From CAYSPU01 sp964432995 (GTDB taxonomy: Bacteria; Verrucomicrobiota; Verrucomicrobiia; Limisphaerales; JAHDYP01), in NCBI GenBank assembly GCA_964432995.1, contig CAYSPU010000057.1:1-25722 (forward strand): a stretch of DNA of 25,722 nt, in the 5' to 3' direction. Each line of letters opens with the position of its first letter. The stretch's first letter is position 1. Positions 15,889 to 24,818 of this stretch are shown here, piece after piece. The position numbers and the translations under genes are program-made. Under the pieces are notes generated by a model, which saw nothing but the letters and a program-made list of their open reading frames with translations, did no database searches and was not told the DNA's origin.

Positions 15889-16279
15889 GGTTCATGGTCC
15901 CCATGGCGCATCAAACCGTTGGATGTCAGAGCTTCCCATGCCTGAGCCTGCAACTTCCCGGAAGGCCCAAGAGGATCCGAGCCGCGTGCCAGACCCGCAG
16001 GTGTGATGCGTTGTCCGTCTGCAACTGCTTTCCGCGGTTCGTCGGTCTGTGCTCCAGACAACAGCCCTATCAGTAAATGACCGACGCGGGTTCGGAGTTG
16101 GCCCAGTCCATGCCTTAGGACCGCTCGATTCATCCGGCCATTCGCTCGTTGGCGTCAGGGGAGGTTCTCGGCGAAGCGCTTGCCGACGATGTCCGTGCGG
16201 GGGCGAGGCAGGTCCATCCTGCCGGCGGGCGGGAGGGCGGGAGAAGAGAGCAAGTGCGTGCGTTGTTGAAGGCGCCCGT

Positions 16280-16295
16280 GCCCATTGGAATGGGC
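16280..16295. promoter_or_regulatory. Dyad GCCCATT-GG-AATGGGC upstream of exported protein gene
   Basis: Perfect 7-bp arms with a 2-nt spacer, 62 nt before ATG 16357. Operator or leader-hairpin candidate by symmetry and position only. Confidence 0.3.
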
Positions 16296-16356
16296 GAAGC
16301 AGGAAATCGGGAGAAGCCGGAATGACGCCGCCAGAAAGCAGACCGCAGAAACCCAT

Positions 16357-18006
16357 ATGAAAACAGAACTCAGCACATTCGCGCGCACCCTATTCCGGTT
16401 GAGGGGAGGCCGCCGAGCCGCCGCGTGGATTGCCGTGGTGGCGCTCGGCGCATGGTCGGCGTCCCTGTTAAACGCCGCCGTCATCGATGATTTCGAGGAC
16501 GGAGTGAAGTTCAGTGCGGGAGGTGGCGGGATGGACTACTTCACGTGGGACGTGACCGGCGGGCAACTCGTTGTCTCCAGGCCGTCCCCCGTGCCCAGTC
16601 CACCCAACGACGCGCTGCTGACGTATGACAACGTTTACTGGCCGGTCCCCGACCTGTCCGCGGGCAGCCTGGATAAGGGCCGCACGCTCGAACTGCGCAT
16701 GGATTTGGTCCACGCCAGCGCCGATGATCTGTTTCTGGTGCTCGGGTGTGGCGGTCTGACCGGTGGCGCGGATTCCGCCTACGCCGTGATGGTCGATCGA
16801 AACGAAGTCGCTTTGACGAAGTACAGGGCGGGCGGGAACCTGACCGTGTTCTATTGGGACACGGTGGAATCACCATTCCCAACAAACGTCACCGTTCGGC
16901 TCGCCTTCAGGAAGACCGACAACGGCCTAGGCATCACCGTGAGGGTGGTAAACAAGGGCAACGCGGGGGCGACGCTTTACGAACGGTCGTTCACGGACGG
17001 ACCGGGACAGGATGCACCAGTGCCGCTACCGGATCCGCACGGGATGGGGATCTGGACTGCGGACGAGGGTGCGCCCTACACGGACTTCACCTATGCCGCC
17101 GCGGGTGTTTGGCAGATCATCCCGACTGAACCGCCCCCGTTGGAGATGCGGCTGGATAATCTCGAGTATGAGGTTTACGACGCGCCGCGGATTAATTCTG
17201 TGCTGCTTTCCTGGTCGGCCAACATGGGGGAAGGACAAATCGCTGTCGGCGCTGAGTCGCTTGCCAGTGATGCCGTGTGGACACCCTGCCGGGAGCCTAT
17301 TTACACGCGATTCGGCCAATTGAGCACGGCGGTGCCGATTGCCAATGCCTGCCGCTTCTGGAAGCTCGTGCCGGGCACCCAGTTCATCGATGACTTCAGC
17401 GAACCCAAGCAGCCGTTCGCGAGCCGGACTCCGTGGGAAATGGTTTGGACGGACCCCAACGACGAGATCACGGTCGCCAACGGCACGATGCGCATACGCC
17501 GCTTGGGACCTACGGAGCTGGGTTTCCTGGCCCGCCCGCCGGAAGAAGTTGTGGTCCGGGACTTCTATGCATCGGTGGACATCCTGGATTTCACGGCTAG
17601 TGGAGATAACTGGTGCACTTTCGCCATTATGGCTAACGGCATATTCACGCCAAACAACCCCTCCACTGCATCCGTGGGGAACGGCGTCCTACTCACTTTC
17701 AATTCCGGTGCCCCTGGCAGAGTCGGTTACGCGCTCTGGAATGGGCAGCAAGAGATTCAGGGTCCGGTGTTCAACACTGCAGAATTCGCGCCTCCGTACC
17801 GTCTCGAATTGTCGGGGGTCGGATCGACGCTCCAGTCTCGTGTCGTGCAGCTAGCCACCGGGCAACAGATCGGCGAACCACTGCAGGCCACGCGCACCTT
17901 GTACTCCGAGGGATGGATGGCTTTGTACGTCGAAAGTCCAGACCAGAGCGCAACCACCCACGATCTGATCGTGGACAACTTCTTCGTGACAGGGACGAAA
18001 CCGTAA
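16357..18006 (+). CDS. Exported protein with two beta-sandwich (LamG/DUF1080-like) regions
   Basis: 549 residues. A signal peptide is visible: a basic start (MKTELSTFARTLFRLRGGRR), then AAAWIAVVALGAWSASLLNA, with cleavage likely before AVIDDFEDG. Two related halves follow. Each begins with a DDF motif (IDDFEDGVKF; IDDFSEPKQPF) and ends in LD/VDN (MRLDNLEYEVYD; LIVDNFFVTG), as in concanavalin-like domains that bind sugars or polymers. A linker segment (SVLLSWSANMG ... CRFWKLVPG) resembles the fibronectin-like or score-type segments common in verrucomicrobial exported proteins. ATG 16357 is chosen for the signal peptide; ATG 16285 would bury it. The substrate is unknown. The gene stands alone on the plus strand after the repeat-rich gap. 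Confidence 0.75.
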   Translation: MKTELSTFARTLFRLRGGRRAAAWIAVVALGAWSASLLNAAVIDDFEDGVKFSAGGGGMDYFTWDVTGGQLVVSRPSPVPSPPNDALLTYDNVYWPVPDLSAGSLDKGRTLELRMDLVHASADDLFLVLGCGGLTGGADSAYAVMVDRNEVALTKYRAGGNLTVFYWDTVESPFPTNVTVRLAFRKTDNGLGITVRVVNKGNAGATLYERSFTDGPGQDAPVPLPDPHGMGIWTADEGAPYTDFTYAAAGVWQIIPTEPPPLEMRLDNLEYEVYDAPRINSVLLSWSANMGEGQIAVGAESLASDAVWTPCREPIYTRFGQLSTAVPIANACRFWKLVPGTQFIDDFSEPKQPFASRTPWEMVWTDPNDEITVANGTMRIRRLGPTELGFLARPPEEVVVRDFYASVDILDFTASGDNWCTFAIMANGIFTPNNPSTASVGNGVLLTFNSGAPGRVGYALWNGQQEIQGPVFNTAEFAPPYRLELSGVGSTLQSRVVQLATGQQIGEPLQATRTLYSEGWMALYVESPDQSATTHDLIVDNFFVTGTKP

Positions 18007-18112
18007 GCGCCTGGGGCCTGCGGATCCGTACGGCACCAAGCCGATTACCCCAGTGACAGGCCCATCCCCGCATCGGTCATCGGGGTGACAAAACCCAAAG
18101 CCGGGGCCATTC

Positions 18113-18138
18113 GGTTCGCCGGTCACCTCCGGCGGACC
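18113..18138. repeat. Inverted repeat between the two exported protein genes
   Basis: GGTTCGCCGG (18113-18122) and CCGGCGGACC (18129-18138) pair with one mismatch and a 6-nt loop. It lies 107 nt after the stop of the upstream gene and 36 nt before ATG 18174; no U-run. It could be a leader hairpin or a weak terminator. The rest of 18007-18173 shows nothing else clear. Confidence 0.3.
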
Positions 18139-18173
18139 GGATCGGTGCGCGGCGAAGACTCAAAGAAGCAAGT

Positions 18174-18725
18174 ATGAAACATATCGATCCTATCGTTCGT
18201 TGGGGCGGCCTAGTGGCCGTCGTCGGACTTGTCTGTGCGATGTCGCCCAACGCAAGCCACCACGGCGCCACCAAACCGTTCCGAGAGACCTTCAAGGAGT
18301 ACTTCCTCAACCCTGTTACTCCCGGCTCCTTCCAGCAGCAGCTCTTTGTGGATGCGCGGGCGCAGTATGGAACGGAGGTCTGGGCGGGGGTGAATGCTCC
18401 CGTCTCTCACAGCAACGTTGGAGGACACGGAAGCGGGCTTCTGCTTGAGGCCGTGTTTCCGAGGGACCCCGAGCACCCGGAAGCAGGCATCATTGCGTAC
18501 ATCATGAAGTACGAGGTCGCTGCGGATGGCAATCAGTTCGTCGTGCAGGGCTATTTCATTCCCCAAGCTGACGGGAGCTACATTGTGAACCTGGAGTTTG
18601 TGCCGGAACTTGGCACCGGGCGTTTTGCCGGGGCCACGGGCACGATCGACCACGGCGAAGTACTCCCCGGTGGAGTGGCGCTCTTCGAAGGCACGATCAC
18701 CACGGTCGGTAAGACGAAGAAATAG
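18174..18725 (+). CDS. Exported small beta-barrel-like protein of unknown function
   Basis: 183 residues. The signal peptide is MKHIDPIVRWGG followed by LVAVVGLVCAMSPNAS. The mature part is beta-rich and ends with GTGRFAGATGTIDHGE ... GGVALFEGTI. This G-rich closing strand pattern resembles the allene-oxide-cyclase-like barrel and related lipocalin-like small proteins, though the match is by eye. An AAAGAAG ribosome site lies about 10 nt before ATG 18174. It follows the 549-residue exported protein gene by 167 nt on the same strand and may be co-expressed. No enzyme motif is seen. Confidence 0.7.
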   Translation: MKHIDPIVRWGGLVAVVGLVCAMSPNASHHGATKPFRETFKEYFLNPVTPGSFQQQLFVDARAQYGTEVWAGVNAPVSHSNVGGHGSGLLLEAVFPRDPEHPEAGIIAYIMKYEVAADGNQFVVQGYFIPQADGSYIVNLEFVPELGTGRFAGATGTIDHGEVLPGGVALFEGTITTVGKTKK

Positions 18726-18767
18726 GCCTTTGCAAGGCGGACTGCGAATCCTTCAGCGAAAAGCGGT

Positions 18768-18811
18768 GCCCCCGAGTTGGTCCCTCCTCCAACGCCGGGA
18801 CTATCGGGGGC
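18768..18811 (+). terminator. Nested hairpin after the exported barrel-like gene
   Basis: GCCCCCGA (18768-18775) pairs with TCGGGGGC (18804-18811), enclosing GTTGG/CCAAC (18776-18780/18788-18792). CGGCTTT follows, a weak T-rich tail. It is placed 43 nt after the stop at 18725, so it is a plausible intrinsic terminator. Confidence 0.45.
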
Positions 18812-18910
18812 GGCTTTGAGCAGAAGGCTTTAGGCATCTGGCCTGACGCCGTCGTCGTGTCCGTCGAAAAACGGTCTGGACCGCTTTACAATGAGAGTGA
18901 TATTGGACTC

Positions 18911-19608
18911 ATGCCCGGACGCCCACGCCTCTACACCACTGTCCTCCGGGAACATGTGGAGCGGCACCGCCAGATGGCGCTGCTTTCAGGGCCGCGTCAG
19001 GTTGGCAAGACCACCGTCTGCCGATCCCTCGGTGACGCCTATCTCGACCGGGACAGCACCGATGATCGGCGGCAGTTCCTGCGGGGGCCAGCCGCGCTGG
19101 CGCAGGTCTTGGCGTTGGACCGGTTGCGGGCTCGGCGGCCGGTCGCCGTGTTCGACGAACTCCATAAACACAGCAAGTGGAAGACACTGCTGAAGGGCTT
19201 TTTCGACACGTATGGCAGCCGCGTGCGGGTGCTGGTGACGGGCAGCTCCCGTCTGGATGTGTTCCGTCGGGACGGCGACAGCTTGATGGGGCGCTACCTG
19301 TTATACCGCATGCATCCGTGGAGTGCGGGCGAGAGCGCGAGGACGGACCTGCCGGCGCAGGAGATCCAGCCGCCAGCCGAGGTGGCGTCGGCGGACTGGG
19401 ATGCGCTGTGGGAGCATGGCAAATTCCCGGAACCGTTCCTGCGACGGGACAGCCGCTTCACACGCCGCTGGCGCACTTCCAGGCGCAGACCAAGGCGAGT
19501 CACGCGTTTCAAGTGGTCATGAAACTCGCCTATGAGGGGGCCGACTGCTTTGGCGTGCATCAGCCCGTGGTGGTTCCGGCCAGGACGTTCCTGAGCCAAC
19601 TGTTATGA
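18911..19608 (+). pseudogene. AAA_14/DUF4143-type ATPase, internal deletion and frameshift
   Basis: The N-terminal ATPase domain is intact: RQMALLSGPRQVGKTTVCRS (Walker A), then VAVFDELHK (Walker B region), LVTGSSRLDVFRRDGDSLMG and RYLLYRMHPWSAGE. It reads to HGKFPEPFLRRDSRFTRRWR. The family then normally continues with the DUF4143 domain for some 150-200 residues. Here the next readable part, in a different frame from about 19470, is LAHFQAQTKASHAFQVVMKL ... VVVPARTFLSQLL, the normal C-terminal end, stopping at 19608. So the DUF4143 middle is deleted and the frame shifted; the original frame would end at 19522. These ATPases often act as toxin-antitoxin-like or mobile accessory genes. ATG 18911 fits the usual start; ATG 18857 is an alternative. 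Confidence 0.85.
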
Positions 19609-19690
19609 ACGCAAAGCGGATGCCGCGAGCCGCTGGTGGACTCGAGCCGAGTCGAGGGCCGATGAAGTAAACCGAGGCTGAATCACGATG

Positions 19691-19786
19691 AGCCAAACGT
19701 TCAACGTCCAACGCTCCACTTCCAACATTCAACGGATCGTCTGGTTGAACGTTGGGCGTTGGACGTTGAACGTTGAGCGTTTGGCT
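19691..19786. repeat. Heptad-repeat hairpin, copy 2
   Basis: AGCCAAAC (19691-19698) pairs with GTTTGGCT (19779-19786). Between them are 7-nt units GTTCAAC, GTCCAAC, GCTCCAC, TTCCAAC, ATTCAAC, a short loop, then GTTGAAC, GTTGGGC, GTTGGAC, GTTGAAC, GTTGAGC. It has the same build as 15786-15888 with different unit order. It sits between the ATPase pseudogene and the MITE-like repeat ahead of the kinase gene. A small dyad (GACTCG/CGAGTC, 19639-19653) lies just before. Confidence 0.85.
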
Positions 19787-19833
19787 GTCCGTGATCCTGA
19801 GGTGCGTCCTGCCGTAGGATGTGAGGGCTCAGC

Positions 19834-19958
19834 ATGAATCCCCCTGCCCATCCTGCGATACCGCTTCGCATGAAAGGTAGGGCGACCTCTCCGAGGGCGC
19901 CGCACAACGCAGTCTCCAGACCACTTGTCTCCGGCGCGATGCGGAGATCGCGCCCTAC
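19834..19958 (+). repeat. MITE-like dispersed repeat, copy 2
   Basis: Aligns with minus-strand 3388-3536 along its length. The inner part (19877-19958) is bounded by terminal inverted repeats GTAGGGCG and CGCCCTAC, with CTCCG/CGGAG just inside. It ends 8 nt before GTG 19966, at the 5' end of the kinase gene, so it may have displaced or supplied the start region. The stretch ahead of it (19818-19833) also resembles the flank of copy 1. Confidence 0.75.
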
Positions 19959-22900
19959 CAGTTTTGTGGGTAACGCCTGGCGCCAAACCGTTCTGGCGGC
20001 CGTCCTTGGCAGTCTCGTGGGGATCCACTGCCGCGCGGCCGAGCCCGTTAACAGCCGTCTGGCCCTGGCTTACCCCATCGAGGGCATTCGGATCGACGGG
20101 GATCTCTCGGACTGGCCTGCCGGGCTGCCGCGGTACCCCATCGCCGCGCCGCTGTTGGGCGTGCCGCGGAACGCCCAGGACTATTCCGCGGACTTCCGCG
20201 TGGGCTACAATGCGCGAGAGAACGCGCTCTACGTCGCGGTGGAGGTACAGGACGCGGACGAGCCGGAGCCGGACGATGGGTCGGATGTGTTCTACACAAA
20301 CGATTTGGTGGTGGTGGTGGTCGCTCTGCCGGGCGCAGGGGTTGATCCCCTGATCTTGGGCTTCCTACGGGACAAGGAGCCGGCCCCCGGGGGGCTCGCC
20401 CAAACGGTGAATGTTCTTCCCGGGGCCATCGCCAGTTACGGACCAGCGCGCGGTTTCAAGGCCGAAGCACGATCCGGTGTTGACTGGCGTTCGTACGAAT
20501 TTCGCATTGACCTCACGGAGCTCACCGCGACAAGCCAGAGCCCTTTCCAGTTGCTTCCGATGCGGAAACTCGAGTTGGGCCTCCGCGTTCACGATGTCGA
20601 CGACGTAGCGGACGCTCGCGGGGGTCGCCAAAGCACGTTGATGAGTTGGGCTGACGGCGTCGTCTACGCGCGGCACTCGGGTCGAGGAGAGGTTTTGCTG
20701 GTTCGACCCGATGTGGAGACAGGCCGTCTCGGGGGTCTGGTGAAGCCGCACCAAGGGCCAGTGGCGCGGATGCGTAAGCGGGTTCGGATCGAAGCCCTCA
20801 ACGAGCCGGGTTTGGTAGTCCACGCGTTCACCGATGGAACAGGCCGCTACGCGGTGGATCTGCCCGTGGGAGAGTACCGGATAGGCTTGGACGAGCGGGG
20901 ACATGAGCCGAGGACAGATGCAGAGGTGAAGCTAAAGCCTGGAAGAGAGGAGCAGGTAACACTCGTGGCCCAGCCGGTGGCAGGACTCGAGTTCCCGGCT
21001 GAGCCCAGTCAGGTTCAGAAGGCAGGTCGGGGAAGGCGGCACGGATCATGGCGCACGTACGGGGTTGTTGATGGTCTGCCCTCCGCGACCGTTCTGGCGA
21101 TGGTGCAGGATGGGCGGGGAGAACTCTGGCTCGTGATGGAGGGGGCTGGCCTAGTCCGATTCGACGGTGCACGCTTCACCAGCTATAACATCCAGGGAGT
21201 GTCGGTAAGCGCTGTGGTCCCGCGCATCGTCGAAGATCAAGGGGGCAACCTCTGGTTCGTCGCCGGCTCCGACGTCAACGGCATGGGCTTGGTTTGTCTG
21301 GATCGGGAGCGGCGCGGGTTTCGTCGGTACGACCGCGACGACGGGTTCAACGAGGAGTTTCCGCACGATCTCGCGGTGGATGGCTTGGGTCGGGTATGCG
21401 TCTCTTCGGCCGGGGGCGTCACCCGCTTCGATCCGGGTCAGGGTCAGTTCACCCGGTTCACGGTGGAGGACGGTTTGCCTTCGTTCTCTGTGACGATTCT
21501 CTCGAGGCGCGCCGGGGGCGGTCTCTGGATGGGCTCGTATTGCAGCCACAAGATCGCGGTGTGGGATGACAACATCTTCCGTCTTCCCATCAGGTGCCCA
21601 GTGGCTGTCCAGGATGTCGAGTGCGTGCTCGAGGACGAGGCTGGGCGGCTTTGGGTTGCTGCCTTGGGAGCCGAAGATGATCCGAGAGGCATGCGCTATC
21701 TCTGGTGCTACGATGGTCAGCGGTGGGAGCGCTTTTCCGAAGGCCAGGGTTACGACCCCAAGAACCCCGTGCTGGCGATCTGTGAAGATCACGCGGGGCA
21801 GATCTGGCTCGGGACGGCTTGGGGGCTGCTACGGTTCCGCGAGGGCAAGTTTGAGGACTTCGGGGCCCTGACCGAGCTCGGCAAAGGGCGCGTTCGTACG
21901 GTGCTCGAGGGTCGCGAAGGGCGTTTGTGGGTCGGTGTCGAAGGGGGTGGGCTCAAGGTTCTGGACCCGGCGTGGGTAACCTATACCCAGGCTGACGGGT
22001 TGCCACACAACCAGGTGACTGCCCTGGCGGAGTGGGAGGGGCGTTTGGTGGTCGGCACGTTCTCAGGACTTTGTTGGAAGAGTGGCGCTGGTTTTGAACA
22101 GGACCCGGCGTTCACCAACCAGTGGATTCACTGGTTGTTTCGGGGGAGCCAGGGCCAACTCTACGTCAATCATGAGACCGATGTCAGCCTGCTACGGCGA
22201 GATGGGGGTCTCGGCGGCGCGGATGAGACGGCGCGGCGGATCATGGCGGAGAGGCAACGAGTGAACCCGCCACTGCAGAACGCGCCTCTGGTTTCATCCG
22301 GCACGCTTTGGCTCTTGCCGACGGGGCAGGGTGTGTGCCGCTACGATGCGGATGGGAACCGCACCCTGTTCACGACCCGGGACGGGCTGCCGAGCGACTC
22401 GACCTCTTGTCTTGGTCTGGATGATCAGAACGGCATCTGGATCGGCACGGAGGACCGAGGCGTGAGCCATTATGACGGGACGAACTTCATCAACTATGAC
22501 CGGGCAAGCGGCTTGGCGGGCGATCATGTGACCGCCATCTCCAGGGGGCCGGGCAGCGTGATCNNNNNNNNNNGCGTGATCTGGATCGGGACGACGACGG
22601 GGCTCTCGCGCTACAATGGCGGGAAGTGGCGGTCGTTCACTCGCACTAACGGACTACCAGCCGATCACATCACCACGCTCTTGCCGGACCGGTCGGGCCA
22701 GCGGCTGCGGATCGGGACCGCGGGCGGCGGGCTCGCTGTTTACGACGCCAAGTTGAACGTGATCCAGGCATCGTCCTGGCACGACGGCTTGAGCCGCGAC
22801 ACAATTGACGCGCTGGCTGAGGATGCCGACGGCAGTCTCTGGATTGGGACGAGGGACGGCCTGACGCATTATCGAATGCACACGAACGCGCCGGGCATTC

Positions 22901-24816
22901 GCATTATCGGCGTTACCACCGACCGGCCGTTGGACATGAGCAAACCGATTGTGCTGGCCGGCAAGCCGCCGCGCCTGCTCATTGAGTTTGAAGGCGCCAG
23001 CTTTCGAACCCACCCGGATCGCATGGCTTACCTGTGTCAAATGGTTGGCTATGATCCGACCGAGCGCCCGATTTACAAGGGGCAGATCACGTACACCAAC
23101 GTGTCCTATGGCGAGCACAAGTTCCGGGTGCGCGCCGTGGACCAGGATCTGAATGCCCCGGTGGCGCCGGCGACGGTGATGCTCGTCATCCGACCGGATT
23201 ACGGGCAGATGGCGTTGCTGGGGGGGCTGGGTTTGTCGCTGGCGGCCGGACTGACTTTGGGGGGCATCGCGTTCAAGCATCGACGGGAACGAAACCTGGC
23301 CTTGGTCGAGCGGGCGCACTACCTGGAGCAGGCCAGGCAGAGCGCGGAGCGAGCGAAGGAGGCGGCCGAGTCGGCCAACCGGGCCAAGAGCACGTTCCTG
23401 GCGAACATGAGCCATGAGATTCGCACCCCGATGAACGCCATCCTCGGCTATTCCCAGCTCCTCCGCCGTGCCCGGGATCTCGGGTCCAGGCACCGGCAGT
23501 TCGTCGAGACGATCGAAAGGAGCGGCCAACATCTCCTGGCGATGATCAACAGCATCCTCGACCTGTCCAAGATCGAGGCCGGCCGGATGGAGCTGCAACG
23601 TTCGGACTTCGACTTGAAGGCGCTGGTGGAAGGGGTGGCGGATCTGTTTCGGGCACCGTGCGAAGAGAAGCAACTGGCCCTCGAGGTGCGCTGGGACGGA
23701 GACGGACCGCAACACGTGCGCGGGGATGAAGCGAAGCTGCGGCAAGTCCTGGTGAACCTCATGGCGAATGCGGTGAAACATACCGACCGCGGCGGCGTGA
23801 CGCTGCAGGTCGATCGGCGACCCCTCACCCGTCCTGCGGACACCCTCTCCCCATCCGATGGGGAGAGGACCGGGGTGAGGGGACGAGACGGATCATGGGT
23901 GCGATTCGAGGTCATCGACACGGGGTGCGGAATCTCGCCCGAAGAGCAGGCGAAGCTCTTCGAACCGTTCCAGCAAACGAATGCCGGATCCAAGAAAGGC
24001 GGGACGGGGCTGGGCCTGGCGTTGGCGAAACGGCACGTTGAACTCATGTGCGGCAGGATCGCGGTCACGTCGGAGCCAGGTCGGGGCGCGACCTTCCAGT
24101 TCGAGGTGCCGCTGCCGGCGGCGTCGGTCCAGCCAAGACCTGCCACAATCGCCCCCTTGCGACGCGTCATCGGCCTGCGGAAGGGTCTGTCTTTCCGAGT
24201 ATTGGTGGCGGACGATGTGGGGGAGAATCGCGAGGTGCTCCGGAACATGTTGGTCGACCTGGGCTGCGATGTGGTTCTGGCCGAGGACGGACCGGGCGCG
24301 ATCGATTCGCTGCGGACGCAGCGCGTCGAGTTGGCGTTTCTCGATATCCGCATGCCTGGTTTAAGTGGCCAGGAGGTGGCCCGTCTGAGCCGGGGAGACC
24401 CGAAGACGAGCACCGTCAAGCTGGTGGCGGTTTCCGCATCCGTCCTGGCTCACGAACGAGACGAGTACTTGAAGGCGGGGTTCGACGCGTTTCTGGCGAA
24501 GCCATTTCGTTTGGAGGAACTGTGCGACTGTTTGCATCGGGTCGCACAGCTCGAGTTCGAGTACGAACCGGAATCCGTGATGCCGCCGGGTCAAGGGCCG
24601 GTCCTCACGCCGGAGCAGCTCACGTGGCCGGCCGGTTTGCGGGAACGTTTGTTGCAGGCGTCGAGCCGGCACAGCGCGACCCAATTGGAGCATGGCCTCG
24701 GGGAACTGGAACAGCGAGGCGACCCGGAGTGGCGTGCCGCCGAGCATCTCCGTCACCTGGCGTTGCAAGGCGATTTTGACGCCGTCAGCGAGTTCCTGAA
24801 CCGCGTCACCGTGTAG
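19939..24816 (+). CDS. Giant hybrid sensor histidine kinase (CBM9-like, Reg_prop, Y_Y_Y, HisKA, REC)
   Basis: About 1625 residues. Signal peptide (VLAAVLGSLVGIHCRA); CBM9-like domain (about 40-260, from GIRIDGDLSDW); carboxypeptidase-regulatory-like segment (about 275-340); Reg_prop propeller (about 370-985) with many repeats such as DGLPHNQVTALAE and WIGTEDRGVSHY; Y_Y_Y domain (about 1010-1090); TM helix (about 1091-1113); coiled coil; HisKA with SHEIRTPMN (His1159); HATPase N box NLMANAVKHT, G1 DTGCGI, G2 GTGLGLA; receiver (about 1415-1535) with Asp1469 in LAFLDIRMPG. It probably senses a periplasmic ligand, perhaps a polysaccharide. The start is uncertain: 19834 lies in a repeat, 19939 uses repeat bases, and GTG 19966 is just outside. 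Ten N and a repeat insertion interrupt it. It is coupled to the next regulator gene. Confidence 0.93.
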   Translation: MRRSRPTSFVGNAWRQTVLAAVLGSLVGIHCRAAEPVNSRLALAYPIEGIRIDGDLSDWPAGLPRYPIAAPLLGVPRNAQDYSADFRVGYNARENALYVAVEVQDADEPEPDDGSDVFYTNDLVVVVVALPGAGVDPLILGFLRDKEPAPGGLAQTVNVLPGAIASYGPARGFKAEARSGVDWRSYEFRIDLTELTATSQSPFQLLPMRKLELGLRVHDVDDVADARGGRQSTLMSWADGVVYARHSGRGEVLLVRPDVETGRLGGLVKPHQGPVARMRKRVRIEALNEPGLVVHAFTDGTGRYAVDLPVGEYRIGLDERGHEPRTDAEVKLKPGREEQVTLVAQPVAGLEFPAEPSQVQKAGRGRRHGSWRTYGVVDGLPSATVLAMVQDGRGELWLVMEGAGLVRFDGARFTSYNIQGVSVSAVVPRIVEDQGGNLWFVAGSDVNGMGLVCLDRERRGFRRYDRDDGFNEEFPHDLAVDGLGRVCVSSAGGVTRFDPGQGQFTRFTVEDGLPSFSVTILSRRAGGGLWMGSYCSHKIAVWDDNIFRLPIRCPVAVQDVECVLEDEAGRLWVAALGAEDDPRGMRYLWCYDGQRWERFSEGQGYDPKNPVLAICEDHAGQIWLGTAWGLLRFREGKFEDFGALTELGKGRVRTVLEGREGRLWVGVEGGGLKVLDPAWVTYTQADGLPHNQVTALAEWEGRLVVGTFSGLCWKSGAGFEQDPAFTNQWIHWLFRGSQGQLYVNHETDVSLLRRDGGLGGADETARRIMAERQRVNPPLQNAPLVSSGTLWLLPTGQGVCRYDADGNRTLFTTRDGLPSDSTSCLGLDDQNGIWIGTEDRGVSHYDGTNFINYDRASGLAGDHVTAISRGPGSVIXXXXVIWIGTTTGLSRYNGGKWRSFTRTNGLPADHITTLLPDRSGQRLRIGTAGGGLAVYDAKLNVIQASSWHDGLSRDTIDALAEDADGSLWIGTRDGLTHYRMHTNAPGIRIIGVTTDRPLDMSKPIVLAGKPPRLLIEFEGASFRTHPDRMAYLCQMVGYDPTERPIYKGQITYTNVSYGEHKFRVRAVDQDLNAPVAPATVMLVIRPDYGQMALLGGLGLSLAAGLTLGGIAFKHRRERNLALVERAHYLEQARQSAERAKEAAESANRAKSTFLANMSHEIRTPMNAILGYSQLLRRARDLGSRHRQFVETIERSGQHLLAMINSILDLSKIEAGRMELQRSDFDLKALVEGVADLFRAPCEEKQLALEVRWDGDGPQHVRGDEAKLRQVLVNLMANAVKHTDRGGVTLQVDRRPLTRPADTLSPSDGERTGVRGRDGSWVRFEVIDTGCGISPEEQAKLFEPFQQTNAGSKKGGTGLGLALAKRHVELMCGRIAVTSEPGRGATFQFEVPLPAASVQPRPATIAPLRRVIGLRKGLSFRVLVADDVGENREVLRNMLVDLGCDVVLAEDGPGAIDSLRTQRVELAFLDIRMPGLSGQEVARLSRGDPKTSTVKLVAVSASVLAHERDEYLKAGFDAFLAKPFRLEELCDCLHRVAQLEFEYEPESVMPPGQGPVLTPEQLTWPAGLRERLLQASSRHSATQLEHGLGELEQRGDPEWRAAEHLRHLALQGDFDAVSEFLNRVTV
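22564..22573. other. Assembly gap (ten N) with duplicated 8-mer flanks
   Basis: GCGTGATC ends just before the N run (22556-22563) and recurs just after it (22574-22581). Removing the N run and one copy (18 nt, 6 codons) keeps the frame and restores a normal propeller strand, GPGSVIWIGTTTGLSRY. The gap is therefore probably an unmerged overlap, not missing DNA. Confidence 0.85.
23821..23882. repeat. 62-bp palindromic repeat inserted in the kinase ATPase domain
   Basis: Outer arms CCCCTCACCC (23821-23830) and GGGTGAGGGG (23873-23882); inner arms CTCTCCCCATC (23845-23855) and GATGGGGAGAG (23857-23867). It is read through in frame as PLTRPADTLSPSDGERTGVR. Its translation interrupts the HATPase domain between the strand GVTLQVDRR and the strand before the G1 box (DTGCGI). 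It resembles extragenic palindromic elements seen in many copies in such genomes. Confidence 0.85.
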
Positions 24817-24818
24817 CG

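Larger units (their letters stand above)
15144..16356. other. 1.2-kb intergenic region rich in inverted repeats
   Basis: No convincing gene on either strand; open frames here lack domain-like sequence and ribosome sites. It separates the minus-strand activator gene from the plus-strand exported protein gene, so it should contain divergent promoters. It holds several inverted repeats (15369-15397, 15409-15483, 15681-15736, 15786-15888, 16280-16295) listed separately. Confidence 0.6.

Noticed and set aside
16049..16360. Plus-strand frame of 103 codons ahead of the exported protein gene
   Set aside because: No domain, no ribosome site, and it overlaps the start of a gene with a clear signal peptide; more likely leader DNA.
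20305..20325. GGT/GTG run in the kinase gene
   Set aside because: It encodes a short valine strand in the CBM9-like domain; too short and ordinary to be a functional repeat.
22654..23781. Minus-strand open frame of 375 codons
   Set aside because: Antisense to the kinase Y_Y_Y, HisKA and HATPase regions; no motif of its own.
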